Shown: positions 24,643 to 32,518, counted from the first letter of the stretch. The stretch: DNA of 41,721 nt from Bythopirellula sp. (GCA_028285205.1 JANQQA010000203.1:1-41721), one strand, 5' to 3'. The notes: generated from the letters alone by a model not told the origin. Made by a program: numbers and translations.

Positions 24643-25982
24643 ACATGCGTATTCGCGGTTTCATTCCCTGCGTCATCCTAGTCTGCGTCACGACGCTGGT
24701 TGCGTCGGAGGCACGTGCAACCAAGCCGAATATCATCCTGATCAATGCCGATGACCTCGGCTACGGCGACCTAGGTTGCTATGGTGCGAGCAAACTGCAA
24801 ACGCCTCATATTGACCGCCTCGCGCAGGAGGGGCGACGGTTTACGGATGCGCATTCCGCGTCGGCTGTCTGCTCGCCATCACGGTACGGATTGATGACGA
24901 GTCAGTTTCCCTTACGCCGCAACTTCTGGGGCCCCAGCGCACTCAATCAAGAGCTTAGCATTGACACCGCGCAGCCAACATTGGGCAGCGTTCTGAAGTC
25001 CGCCGGCTATGCTACCGCGATCATCGGCAAGTGGCATCTTGGCTTTGGTAGCGGCAAGACTGATTGGAACAAGCCGCTGAAACCCGGTCCGCTCGAGTTG
25101 GGTTTCGACTACTACTTTGGCATTCCGACGGTGAATAGCGGTCCTCCGTTTGTCTACGTCGAGAACCACGATGTCGTCGGCTACGACGCGAACGATCCCT
25201 TCGTTCTTGGCCAAACTTCGGAAACGCAACGTTGGCCCGAGAAAGGCGGCTACGCCGCGATCGGCGGCGCCACGGTCGCCCACCAGCGCTACCGCGACGA
25301 AGAGGTCGCGATGACTTTCGCCCAAAAGGCTGTCGGGTGGATCAAAGACCGCGTTAAGCAAGACAAATCGCAACCGTTTTTTCTGTATCTGGCGACCACC
25401 AACATCCACCACCCCTTCACACCTCAACCGCGATTTAAAGAGTCGAGCCAATGTGGACTCTACGGCGACTTCGTTCACGAACTCGATTGGCTCGTTGGCG
25501 AGGTGCTCAATACCCTCGATACACTTGGAATTGCCGAGAGCACTTTGGTCGTCTTCACCAGCGACAACGGCGGTATGCTGAACAACACCGGACAGGAAGC
25601 ATGGAAAGCTGGACACCGACTCAACGGAAAGTTACTCGGCTTCAAGTTCGGTGCCTGGGAAGGCGGGCATCGCGTGCCCTTCATCGTCCGCTGGCCGGCA
25701 AAGGTTCCGTCCGGCACCGAATCGAGCGCGCTCGTCAGTCAGATCGACCTCATCACGACTTTTGCAAACGTTGCAGAGGCGACGATTCCCGCCAGCGCCG
25801 TGATCGATGGTGTCAATCAATTACCTGAGTTCATCGGCGCCGCTGCGCGTCCAGCACGTGACCTACTGCTAATCTCTCCCAACACCCCATGCACCTCACC
25901 GTTCGCAAGGAAAAATGGGTTTACATTCCTGCCCGCGACGAAGGGGGCTTTCAGGGAAAGAATGTTGGAGATCACCTGCTAG
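24633..25982 (+). CDS. exported sulfatase, catalytic part; C-terminus lost by frameshift
   Basis: 449 aa as it reads, ATG at 24633 (24645 also possible). The signal peptide is MRIRGFIPCVILVCVTTLVA with ASEARA. The N-terminal metal ligands are D40-D41 in INADDLGYGD. The formylglycine signature is C80-S-P-S-R84, with C80 the residue oxidised in type I sulfatases. Further motifs are GKWHLG (K133, H135), TTNIHHPF and TSDNGG (D311, N312). After LLLISPNTP the reading changes to unrelated residues and stops at 25982, while the expected C-terminal subdomain continues in another frame at 25889-26221. Restoring one base in the CCCC run at 25885-25888 would give a ~529-residue sulfatase. All catalytic motifs precede the break. 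The enzyme needs a formylglycine-generating enzyme, which the SUMF1-like genes here do not appear to supply. Confidence 0.85.
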   Translation: MQVNMRIRGFIPCVILVCVTTLVASEARATKPNIILINADDLGYGDLGCYGASKLQTPHIDRLAQEGRRFTDAHSASAVCSPSRYGLMTSQFPLRRNFWGPSALNQELSIDTAQPTLGSVLKSAGYATAIIGKWHLGFGSGKTDWNKPLKPGPLELGFDYYFGIPTVNSGPPFVYVENHDVVGYDANDPFVLGQTSETQRWPEKGGYAAIGGATVAHQRYRDEEVAMTFAQKAVGWIKDRVKQDKSQPFFLYLATTNIHHPFTPQPRFKESSQCGLYGDFVHELDWLVGEVLNTLDTLGIAESTLVVFTSDNGGMLNNTGQEAWKAGHRLNGKLLGFKFGAWEGGHRVPFIVRWPAKVPSGTESSALVSQIDLITTFANVAEATIPASAVIDGVNQLPEFIGAAARPARDLLLISPNTPCTSPFARKNGFTFLPATKGAFRERMLEITC

Positions 25983-26221
25983 GCGGGGCAGCAGCGCAGC
26001 AACTCACGAATCTGGTCAACAGCGACGTCGTCGAGGGGAAGATTCGCAAAGATTCTCCTCCAGCGCAGCTCTACGATTTAGAGGCCGATCCGTATCAGAG
26101 CAAGAACGTGTACAACGAGCACCCTGCAGTAGTGGAAGAACTCGCCAACCTGCTCAGCGCATGGCAATCCCGAATACCCGAGACCCCACGGCTTGGCTGG
26201 ATCAAATTACGGCAGCAATAG
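25889..26221 (+). pseudogene. C-terminal subdomain of the frameshifted sulfatase
   Basis: 110 codons beginning MHLTVRKEKWVYIPARDEGG, which is the usual sulfatase continuation (lysine/tryptophan motif RKEKWVYI). It continues with QLYDLEADPYQSKNVYNEHP and ends LLSAWQSRIPETPRLG. That ending is the standard arylsulfatase C-terminal strand and helix. It lies one frame off the catalytic part, and no ribosome site precedes its ATG, so it is not an independent gene. Either the gene is inactivated or a base was lost in sequencing in the short C run. Confidence 0.8.
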
Positions 26222-26244
26222 CCGTTCGCTCTCCGATCGTCGCT

Positions 26245-27774
26245 TTACGACGAAAGACCCACACCGGCGTAACGGATGCCGGTCAGATCGGCCATTTCCT
26301 TCTTCCATGTCGTGATATCATCGACGTTAAACTCGCCCAAGTGCGAATGACCGCAAGCGCGCGCCATGACTTTCATAAGTTCGACCGAGGCGTTCAAGAA
26401 CCTCGCTAGTTGTTGCGCCGAAGTTTCAACATTGAGTCGCGCTCGCAGGTGTCCCTGCTGAGTCGCGATCCCCGCCGGACAGTTGTTCGTGTTGCAGATG
26501 CGAGCCGCGACGCAGCCGATCGCCTGCATGGCTGAGTTCGCGATAGCAACCCCATCAGCTCCCAGACACAGGGCTTTGATAAAGTCAGACGGCGTGCGGA
26601 TGCCGCCGGTAATGATCAACGTCACATCACTTCGGTCGATGCGATCGAGATGCGTGCTGGCGCGCGCCAAAGCCGGAATGGTTGGCACCGAGATGTTGTC
26701 TCGGAAGATCAGGGGCGCTGCACCAGTTCCACCTCCTCGGCCATCAAGGATGATGTAGTCGACGCCTGCTTCGAGGGCGAAGTCGATGTCCTTCTCGATG
26801 TGTTGAGCGGAGATCTTGAAGCCGATCGGAACACCTCCCGTGAGTTCTCGAACTCGCGAGGAGAAGTCCCGATAGTCCTGTGGCGTCGTCAAGTCACGAA
26901 AAGTAGGTGGTGAAACAGCCGCTTGTCCTTCTTTTAATTGGCGAACCTCAGCGATCTTGCCTTTCACCTTATTGCCAGGTAGGTGACCTCCCGTACCTGT
27001 TTTTGCTCCCTGACCACCTTTGAAGTGAAATGCCTGCACTCGTGGAAGCAGATCTTCCGTGAAACCGAACTTGGCCGACGCCAACTCGTAGAAGTACCTT
27101 GAGTTCTCAGCTTGCTCTTCCGGCAACATCCCGCCTTCGCCCGAGCAGATACCGGTGCCCGCTAGTTCCGCTCCGCGCGCCATGGCGATTTTTGCTTCTT
27201 CCGACAGAGCTCCAAAACTCATGTCCGAAACGAAGATTGGAATTTCCAACCGGAGTGGCTTTTTCGCTTTCGGGCCTATGACCAGATCGCTGCCGACAGA
27301 GGCATCTTCCAGCAGCGGTTTGGTAGCCAACTGCGCTGTCAGCAGCTGTATGTCGTCCCACTGTGGCAGCGTTGTGCGAGGAACGCCCATGGCGCCAAGC
27401 GGGCCATGATGGCCAGTTTTCTCCAAGCCATCGCGAGCCAACGCATGAATCAACTCGACAGTTGGCTCCTCCGGCGTCGCTGCGGCTGTTGGCATCTCGT
27501 CGGTCGATTCCGTGGCGGGTTGTTCGACTTCCACGTCGCCCAACTGATTGTGGCTGCCGTCGCAGAAAGGAGGGTTCTTGGTGTACTTGCACATGCACAA
27601 GTACGATTCCTGTGCCTCGTCGACGGTAAAGGCCAGTGGCTCGATCCCAGTGCCGCGATGTGAGCCGTCGCAAAACGGTTGGGATTTGGAGTCGCCGCAA
27701 GCGCACCAATAGTGCTCGCCCTGTTCCAGATCGATCTTTATCGGCTGCTTGGCAGCAATTTTCGGTGATGCCAT
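26245..27774 (-). CDS. FMN-binding glutamate-synthase-like protein with two N-terminal CDGSH Fe-S domains
   Basis: 509 aa, ATG at 27772-27774. Residues 1-78 hold two CDGSH-type [2Fe-2S] motifs: C24-x-C26 with C35-DGS-H39, and C60-x-C62 with C71-DGS-H75. From ~105 the protein follows the FMN/iron-sulfur domain of the glutamate synthase large subunit: IFVSDMSFGALSEEAK, then GEGGMLPEEQ, then FKGGQGAKTGTGGHLPG, then DYIILDGRGGGTGAAP, then ITGGIRTPSDF, then the cluster region CNTNNCPAGIATQ. There is no glutaminase domain, so it is not a complete GOGAT. Stand-alone members of this family are little characterised; a flavin/Fe-S redox role is likely. It is the last gene of the run behind the MarR regulator, 26 bases after the nitroreductase gene. 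A short hairpin (TCGTCG/CGACGA, 26237-26253) spans its stop. Confidence 0.9.
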   Translation of the reverse strand: MASPKIAAKQPIKIDLEQGEHYWCACGDSKSQPFCDGSHRGTGIEPLAFTVDEAQESYLCMCKYTKNPPFCDGSHNQLGDVEVEQPATESTDEMPTAAATPEEPTVELIHALARDGLEKTGHHGPLGAMGVPRTTLPQWDDIQLLTAQLATKPLLEDASVGSDLVIGPKAKKPLRLEIPIFVSDMSFGALSEEAKIAMARGAELAGTGICSGEGGMLPEEQAENSRYFYELASAKFGFTEDLLPRVQAFHFKGGQGAKTGTGGHLPGNKVKGKIAEVRQLKEGQAAVSPPTFRDLTTPQDYRDFSSRVRELTGGVPIGFKISAQHIEKDIDFALEAGVDYIILDGRGGGTGAAPLIFRDNISVPTIPALARASTHLDRIDRSDVTLIITGGIRTPSDFIKALCLGADGVAIANSAMQAIGCVAARICNTNNCPAGIATQQGHLRARLNVETSAQQLARFLNASVELMKVMARACGHSHLGEFNVDDITTWKKEMADLTGIRYAGVGLSS

Positions 27775-27800
27775 CTTGACGTTGATCTCCGCTTGGCTTG

Positions 27801-28406
27801 TTAAGAAAACTGGTTGTGGACGACCACCTCTTCAAGCGGAAGCTGACCCGGCTTCGGCCAGGCTGGCTTCGTCGCTTTGCCGACGGCGATCATGAATCCG
27901 ATCACGTGATCTTCAGGGAGCTTGATCAATTCCGCAACCTGGACGGGATCGAAACCGATCATCGGACACGAGTCGTAGCCCATGGCCTTGGCGGCAAGCA
28001 TGATGGTTTGACCGGCGATGCCGCAGGACCGCATGGCTTCGTCCCGTTGCAACTCGTCTTTCCCTTCATAAAACGGCCCCATCCAATTGACCAACATGTC
28101 GGCAACCTCCTGCGGCGCGTCGCGCCAGTAACGACTGGGCGACTTCTCCCAGGATTTAAGATCGGCAGTTAAGACAATCAGCAGCGAAGCATCTGTGACT
28201 TGGGCCTGATCAACCGCTGCAGCGCGGATCTGCTGGCGCAGCGGCTTGTCTTGCACCAACACAAAACGCCAATTCTGCATATTGAAGGACGAGGGGCTTT
28301 GGACGGCCGCCTCCATCAGTTTCTGAATCTCCTCGTCGCTGAGTTGATGTTCCGGATCGTAGTGCTTGACTGCACGGCGTTGGTAAATCGCATCGAAAGT
28401 ATCCAC
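27801..28406 (-). CDS. nitroreductase-family FMN oxidoreductase
   Basis: 201 aa from GTG at 28404-28406. GGAGA lies six bases upstream, and the family motif starts soon after; the longer frame begins with TTG at 28451 inside the doxX stop. Seen: YQRRAVKHYDPEH, the usual R-R-[SA]-x-[RK]-x-[FY] FMN-binding motif of nitroreductases, then AAVQSPSSFNMQNWRFVLV, then the C-terminal CGIAGQTIMLAAKAMGYDSCPMIGFD and VGKATKPAWPKP. The length is normal. Enzymes of this family reduce quinones or nitro compounds with NAD(P)H. Placement with DoxX, pirins and a MarR gene points to quinone or electrophile detoxification, as in the B. subtilis mhqNOP regulon. Confidence 0.9.
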   Translation of the reverse strand: MDTFDAIYQRRAVKHYDPEHQLSDEEIQKLMEAAVQSPSSFNMQNWRFVLVQDKPLRQQIRAAAVDQAQVTDASLLIVLTADLKSWEKSPSRYWRDAPQEVADMLVNWMGPFYEGKDELQRDEAMRSCGIAGQTIMLAAKAMGYDSCPMIGFDPVQVAELIKLPEDHVIGFMIAVGKATKPAWPKPGQLPLEEVVVHNQFS

Positions 28407-28447
28407 GACGTCTCCTACAGTTTGGGGGTTAGATCTTCGTTTCCCGA

Positions 28448-28915
28448 TCAACTTTGTTCGGTGGCAGCGGATCTTGAATCGAGGCTCATTGGGCCTGATC
28501 CGTTTGCTACGATCAGGAGCATCGCTCCCATTAGAGCTAAATTCTTCATGAACGATATCATTTCGATCTGCATTACAGGCATCTTAACTTCCGCATTGGT
28601 ATTGAGAACCCACGTAGCCTCCGCAGGCCATGTCCAAAAGTCGTGGAAGTAATACGTCGCCAGCACGAGGAAGATCAGCAGCAGTGCCGCGCCGATACGT
28701 GCCCTAAAGCCGACGAGGATCGATAGGCTGCCGGCGAGTAGAAAGACAATCGCCCCCGCCAGCATCACGTTCGGCATGGGCACACCTTGGCTTTCCATCA
28801 ATCCGACCACTTTGGAGAACTGCGGTATCTTGTTCCCGACCGCACTCATCATAAAGATGAGCACGAGGAGTGCGCGCCCTAAAACCGTGGTGAGTCCTTG
28901 TAATATCGTTGGCAT
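28448..28915 (-). CDS. DoxX-family membrane protein
   Basis: 155 aa, ATG at 28913-28915. Four membrane helices are visible: ALLVLIFMMSAVG (~14-27), VMLAGAIVFLLAGSLSILVG (~50-69), IGAALLLIFLVLATYYFHDF (~73-92) and NLALMGAMLLIVANG (~124-138). Typical DoxX phrases are present: SAVGNKIPQF, LMESQGVPMP and GFRARIGA. In this family the proteins are membrane subunits linked to quinone or thiol redox chemistry. It lies 41 bases before the nitroreductase start and 42 after the second pirin gene, in the same transcription direction. The location suggests membrane quinone-stress function. Confidence 0.9.
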   Translation of the reverse strand: MPTILQGLTTVLGRALLVLIFMMSAVGNKIPQFSKVVGLMESQGVPMPNVMLAGAIVFLLAGSLSILVGFRARIGAALLLIFLVLATYYFHDFWTWPAEATWVLNTNAEVKMPVMQIEMISFMKNLALMGAMLLIVANGSGPMSLDSRSAATEQS

Positions 28916-28957
28916 ACTTTGTTCCCTTGGTTCGCAAGATTCTACTGGGAGGTTTCG

Positions 28958-29758
28958 TTATCCAAGGTCAAAAAGCAGAGCTTCAGCCCTCGTGCTCCCT
29001 TCCACATAAAGGTCTGTTGGTCGGCTCGTCGCCACTGCGTCGCCAGCTTGGAGTTTCGTTCCGTTAACGACGAGTTCGCCGGTCGCAACTTGCAGCCACG
29101 CGTGCCGACCTCGCTGGACGAGATACTCGAGGCTTTTCCCAGGATCAAGGATCGTCGCGAAGATTCGCACGTCCTGATGCACCGTGACGACGCTGTGCTG
29201 CTTATCGACTCCGGCGATTTGCCGCCAGCGATTTTTCTTGTCACCAGCATCAACGCGTTGCTGCTGGTAGCTCGGTTGCAGACCGCTAAGCGACGGTCGG
29301 ATCCAAATTTGCAGAAAGTGGTTCGCCTCGGACTTCGACGGATTGTATTCGCTGTGCGTGATGCCTGTCCCGGCTGTCATCATCTGGACGTCGCCTGGTC
29401 GCACGATCGATCCTTTGCCTGTGCTGTCCCGGTGTTGGAGGGCGCCTTCCAACACGTAGGAGAGAATCTCCATGTTTCGGTGCGGATGGGTCGGAAAACC
29501 TCGCCCCGCCGTAATGCGATCATCGTTGATCACCCGCAAGGAACGGAATCCCATGTGCCGCTGGTCGAAATAGCCACCAAACGAAAACGTGTGGTAGCTG
29601 TCCAACCAACCGAGATCGGTATGCCCACGCTGAGCTGCTTGTCGAACCAGCAGCTTGGTATCGGCAGGTTCACTGGCGCCGGCCGTGAACGGGCGAGTAG
29701 CAACGTGTATCAATCCAGCCGAGGTCAGACGTATGAAGTTTCGGCGTTGACTGTCCAT
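28958..29758 (-). CDS. pirin-family protein with a Tat-like signal peptide
   Basis: 266 aa, ATG at 29756-29758. The cupin core is typical pirin: HTDLGWLDSYHTFSFGGYFD, then MGFRSLRVINDDRI, then GFPTHPHRNMEILSYVLEG (metal-binding histidines), then TAGTGITHSEYNPS. The first ~30 residues are extra compared with ordinary pirins. They contain QRRNFIR at 4-10 followed by a modestly hydrophobic stretch and an AGA-S cleavage-like site, which looks like a Tat signal. Pirins are usually cytoplasmic; several have quercetin 2,3-dioxygenase activity. An exported version beside a normal one suggests the same reaction on both sides of the membrane. Spacing to the upstream pirin is 31 bases. Confidence 0.9.
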   Translation of the reverse strand: MDSQRRNFIRLTSAGLIHVATRPFTAGASEPADTKLLVRQAAQRGHTDLGWLDSYHTFSFGGYFDQRHMGFRSLRVINDDRITAGRGFPTHPHRNMEILSYVLEGALQHRDSTGKGSIVRPGDVQMMTAGTGITHSEYNPSKSEANHFLQIWIRPSLSGLQPSYQQQRVDAGDKKNRWRQIAGVDKQHSVVTVHQDVRIFATILDPGKSLEYLVQRGRHAWLQVATGELVVNGTKLQAGDAVATSRPTDLYVEGSTRAEALLFDLG

Positions 29759-29789
29759 GTCGGAGTTCCTTTCAAAAGCAAATACGATG

Positions 29790-30488
29790 TCAATTTAAAT
29801 CAAACAGCATGATTTCCGCTGGTCCATTCGCTGCGATCGCGATCATTGGTTCGTCGCTCACGGCGGCACCGTCACCGGTGTCGAGTACGTTGCCATTGAG
29901 CTTGACCGACCCTCGCAGGACCTGCAGCCAAGCGTGGCGTTGCGGTTGGAGCACATGCTCGACGGCCGCATCGCTTTCCAAATCCGACAGGAATATGCGG
30001 GCATCCTGATGAATCAGCAGCGAGCTTTCCGCCGCATCGCGCGAAGCGACTAATTGCAATCGGTTGCGACGACCCTCAGGATCGAACGCCTTTTGTTCGT
30101 AGCCCGGATCGATGCCTTTGCGTTCGGGCAGCAGCCAGATCTGATAGAAGTGGGTTGCCTGATCATCTAACGGATTAAATTCACTGTGCGTGATTCCCGC
30201 GCCTGCGGTGATGCGTTGGAACTCTCCAGGCTTGAGGACTTCGCCGTTACCCATCGAGTCTTTATGTTCCAAGGCACCATCGAGCACGTATGAAACGATT
30301 TCCATATCGTGATGGGCGTGAGTGCCGAATCCCTGGCCGGCTGCCACACGATCCTCATTCACGACACGCAGCGTGCGAAACCCCATCTGCTCTGGGTCAC
30401 GATAGCCTGCGAATGAGAATGTGTGATAAGACTTCAACCAGCCATGATCAGCGTGGCCCCGGGAATCTGCTTTTCTAACTCGAATCAT
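29790..30488 (-). CDS. pirin-family cupin protein (cytoplasmic)
   Basis: 232 aa from the ATG at 30486-30488; AGAGG lies eight bases upstream, and the six extra codons upstream to 30506 overlap that site. It shows all pirin motifs without a signal peptide: HADHGWLKSYHTFSFAGYRD, then MGFRTLRVVNEDRV, then GFGTHAHHDMEIVSYVLDG with the metal-ligand histidines, then TAGAGITHSEFNP. The C-terminal cupin has HAWLQVLRGSVKLNG. Known members oxidise flavonoids such as quercetin or act as regulators. It is preceded by a perfect palindrome at 30524-30537 matching the one near the marR promoter, so it is probably controlled by that regulator. Confidence 0.92.
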   Translation of the reverse strand: MIRVRKADSRGHADHGWLKSYHTFSFAGYRDPEQMGFRTLRVVNEDRVAAGQGFGTHAHHDMEIVSYVLDGALEHKDSMGNGEVLKPGEFQRITAGAGITHSEFNPLDDQATHFYQIWLLPERKGIDPGYEQKAFDPEGRRNRLQLVASRDAAESSLLIHQDARIFLSDLESDAAVEHVLQPQRHAWLQVLRGSVKLNGNVLDTGDGAAVSDEPMIAIAANGPAEIMLFDLN

Positions 30489-30523
30489 TGCTTTACCTCT
30501 CTCCAAAAGCCGCCATAAAGATT

Positions 30524-30537
30524 GTTTACATGTAAAC
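30524..30537. promoter_or_regulatory. candidate MarR operator before the pirin operon
   Basis: GTTTACATGTAAAC is a perfect 14-bp inverted repeat, 36 bases upstream of the pirin start at 30488. The 12-bp core TTTACATGTAAA recurs with one change at 31081-31092 upstream of the marR gene. Confidence 0.65.
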
Positions 30538-30560
30538 TAATTTCGCAAAAAAAGAGAGCT

Positions 30561-31043
30561 CTAGTCGTCTTGCGATTGCGCGCGTTCCCGTGCCTTTTCC
30601 AGTAGGTTGCTCAGTTGCTTTAGCTCTGCCTTGGTCAAGTGTCCGATCAAATGCTTGTGAAGGTCCAACACTGGTCGATCCATCTGCTTGAGCAATCTAA
30701 GTGCCTTTCTCGTGATGCTTACGTAGACCACACGCCTATCGTCTGCGCTTCTCTCTCTCTGGACGAATCCCTGTTTCTCCAGCCGGTCGATCAATCCCGT
30801 GATTGCAGGGACGACTTGGATCATCCGCTCGGCAATCTCCAGACTGGGCATTGGCTTATCCTCACCACGCAAGATTCTCAGGACGTTGTATTGCGAAGCG
30901 GTGAGCCCGTGCTCGCGAAACAAACGACCAAATCGATTTTGAAACAGATCGCTCGTCCGCAGCAGGTTCAGGGTGGCCTCCTGTTCGTGGGAATCAAATG
31001 GCCCCTTCTTCCCTAGTTCTCGCTGCAGTTGACCGGTAGTCAT
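30561..31043 (-). CDS. MarR-family transcriptional regulator
   Basis: 160 aa from the ATG at 31041-31043, which has AAGGG nine bases upstream; the ATG at 31050-31052 abuts that site and is less likely. The winged helix is well formed: GLTASQYNVLRILRGEDKP, then SLEIAERMIQVVPAITGLIDRLEKQG (helix-turn-helix), then VQRERSADDRRVVYVSIT with the wing signature D-D-R-R. The flanking helices form the dimer interface. MarR regulators of this kind sense phenolics, quinones or oxidants. The gene is followed by a palindrome and the pirin-DoxX-nitroreductase run, and preceded by a similar palindrome over its own -10 region. So autoregulation and control of the downstream genes are likely. The gap to the pirin gene is 72 bases. 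Confidence 0.93.
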   Translation of the reverse strand: MTTGQLQRELGKKGPFDSHEQEATLNLLRTSDLFQNRFGRLFREHGLTASQYNVLRILRGEDKPMPSLEIAERMIQVVPAITGLIDRLEKQGFVQRERSADDRRVVYVSITRKALRLLKQMDRPVLDLHKHLIGHLTKAELKQLSNLLEKARERAQSQDD

Positions 31044-31495
31044 AATCCACATCCCTTGGGCTTAGCGTTCGCTAGTTTAGTTTACATATAAATTATCGTC
31101 ATGGCAATCTTATTTCTTTGCTTTTTCCATCGATGCGCACAGATTATCACCGAATCTGACTCGATATCAGGCCCTCTCGTCTTTGTTGCCAACCGTAAGT
31201 CGTTGCTGCCAAACATGTTGCGAGGCGAGGCAAAGTTGTCGCTGAGAGCTGCTGCTTTGCAGCCACTTGGTTTGAGAACGCACTAGCTCAACAGTGGACA
31301 TTTCTGTGAATGGGTTGATACGAAGTGCGGTAGATACGCACCGCCTCGCTGGATCCCGACTGCTCAGCACGCGACACCACTGCGGCTGTCGGGATACTGG
31401 GTGCTCATGTAACAATGACGGCGCGATGATGAGGAGACCTTGGAAGTCTGTGGTACGGTCACATAACAGATGGCTGGTTATGAGGTTACGCGGTC
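31044..31495. other. divergent region between marR and the dioxygenase gene
   Basis: 452 bases. The left end holds the marR promoter and operator. At 31353-31395 an 8-bp inverted repeat (ATCCCGAC/GTCGGGAT, 27-base loop) lies about 100 bases before the dioxygenase start, and may be a leader hairpin or operator. Two short open frames here look non-coding. Confidence 0.45.
31079..31107 (-). promoter_or_regulatory. candidate marR promoter overlapped by an operator
   Basis: On the minus strand TTGCCA (31102-31107) and TAAACT (31079-31084) are spaced by 17 bases. The near-palindrome TTTACATATAAA at 31081-31092 covers most of the -10 box, so a bound regulator would block it. It differs from the palindrome at 30524-30537 by one base in the core. 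Confidence 0.55.
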
Positions 31496-32518
31496 ATGAA
31501 TGCTGACAAACTGAGTCCTTTCGAAATCGATGCCGCGTGGAAGGGCGAAGAGTTATTTGCCCGTCGGGAGTGGCATTTTCAGCTCACCTCGGCGGAGGTC
31601 GAGGAATTGATGACAGCGGGACGCGGGATGCATGTCCGTCCAGACTTAACGACCGTTGAGCCCGATCGAGTTGTGCTTCCGACGCTTGCTCCGAAGTTAC
31701 AGCAGATTCAAGAACAGCTCGAAAACGGAGCGGGAGCAGTCTGCGTGCGAGGACTTCCTCTGGACAACGTCAGTTTAGATCGCGCCCGCGCTGCGTTTTG
31801 GGCCGTGTGCCGGCACATTGGCACTCCTGTCTCTCAGAGTGCTCGCGGGGAGCGAATTTTTAGCGTGCGAGACGCTGGGCTTGCCAACGATGACACGCGG
31901 GCGCGCGGCCCCAACACGCGGAAGCCGCTGAGTTTCCATACCGACCGCTGCGATGTCATTTCCTTCCTCTGTTTTCGCCAAGCTCGATCGGGAGGTGAAA
32001 ACCAACTCGTCAGTGCCGTAGCGATCTACAACCATCTACTGACCCATCGTCCCGATCTCGTTGACGTGCTGATGAGACTTTATTGGTATCAGCGACACAA
32101 CGTCGACACGGGCAATGCCACGCCCTTTTGCGAACAACCGATCTTTTCGATATGCGAAGGGCATTTCGCCGCAAGTTTGCTACGCGTTTTGATTGAGCGC
32201 GCATATGCCAGTCCCGAGACTCCGGAAATGACCCGCCTCCAACGTGAGGCACTTGACCAAGTCCAAGAAGTTGCCGAGTCGCCAGAGTTTCATGTGACCT
32301 TCACGCAGGAACCAGGGGACATGGTGTTCTTGAACAACTTCGTGACTTTGCATCGACGAACTGCATTTACCGACCACGACGAGCCTGAACGCAAACGTCA
32401 TCTGCTTCGCATCTGGCTCTCGGTGCCTAATTCACGCCCCCTCGATCCTAGGTTCGCGGCCAACTATGGATCGACCTCTGCGGGGGCACTTCGCGGTGGA
32501 ATGGCGCCTGCCCGCTAA
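31496..32518 (+). CDS. TauD/TfdA-family Fe(II)/2-oxoglutarate-dependent dioxygenase
   Basis: 340 aa, ATG at 31496-31498; the upstream GAGG is far (about 12 bases), so the start is only moderately supported. The fold signature is complete: GAVCVRGLPLD near 80-90, then FWAVCRHIGTPVSQ, then the iron ligands H148-x-D150 in SFHTDRCD, the distal histidine H286 in NNFVTLHRRTAF, and the 2-oxoglutarate-binding arginine R305 in HLLRIWLSVP. The family hydroxylates small organic molecules such as taurine, aryloxy acids or modified amino acids. The substrate is not readable from sequence. It is divergent from the marR gene and has no obvious operon partner. Confidence 0.88.
   Translation: MNADKLSPFEIDAAWKGEELFARREWHFQLTSAEVEELMTAGRGMHVRPDLTTVEPDRVVLPTLAPKLQQIQEQLENGAGAVCVRGLPLDNVSLDRARAAFWAVCRHIGTPVSQSARGERIFSVRDAGLANDDTRARGPNTRKPLSFHTDRCDVISFLCFRQARSGGENQLVSAVAIYNHLLTHRPDLVDVLMRLYWYQRHNVDTGNATPFCEQPIFSICEGHFAASLLRVLIERAYASPETPEMTRLQREALDQVQEVAESPEFHVTFTQEPGDMVFLNNFVTLHRRTAFTDHDEPERKRHLLRIWLSVPNSRPLDPRFAANYGSTSAGALRGGMAPAR

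Noticed and set aside
26245..27774. Complete glutamate synthase large subunit
   Set aside because: Lacks the N-terminal glutaminase domain and is only 509 residues.
28407..28451. N-terminal extension of the nitroreductase from a TTG
   Set aside because: It starts within the doxX stop codon and lacks a ribosome site, while GTG 28404-28406 has GGAGA upstream.
31294..31506. 70-codon plus-strand frame before the dioxygenase gene
   Set aside because: Cys/Arg-rich translation without a family pattern; ends inside the dioxygenase start.
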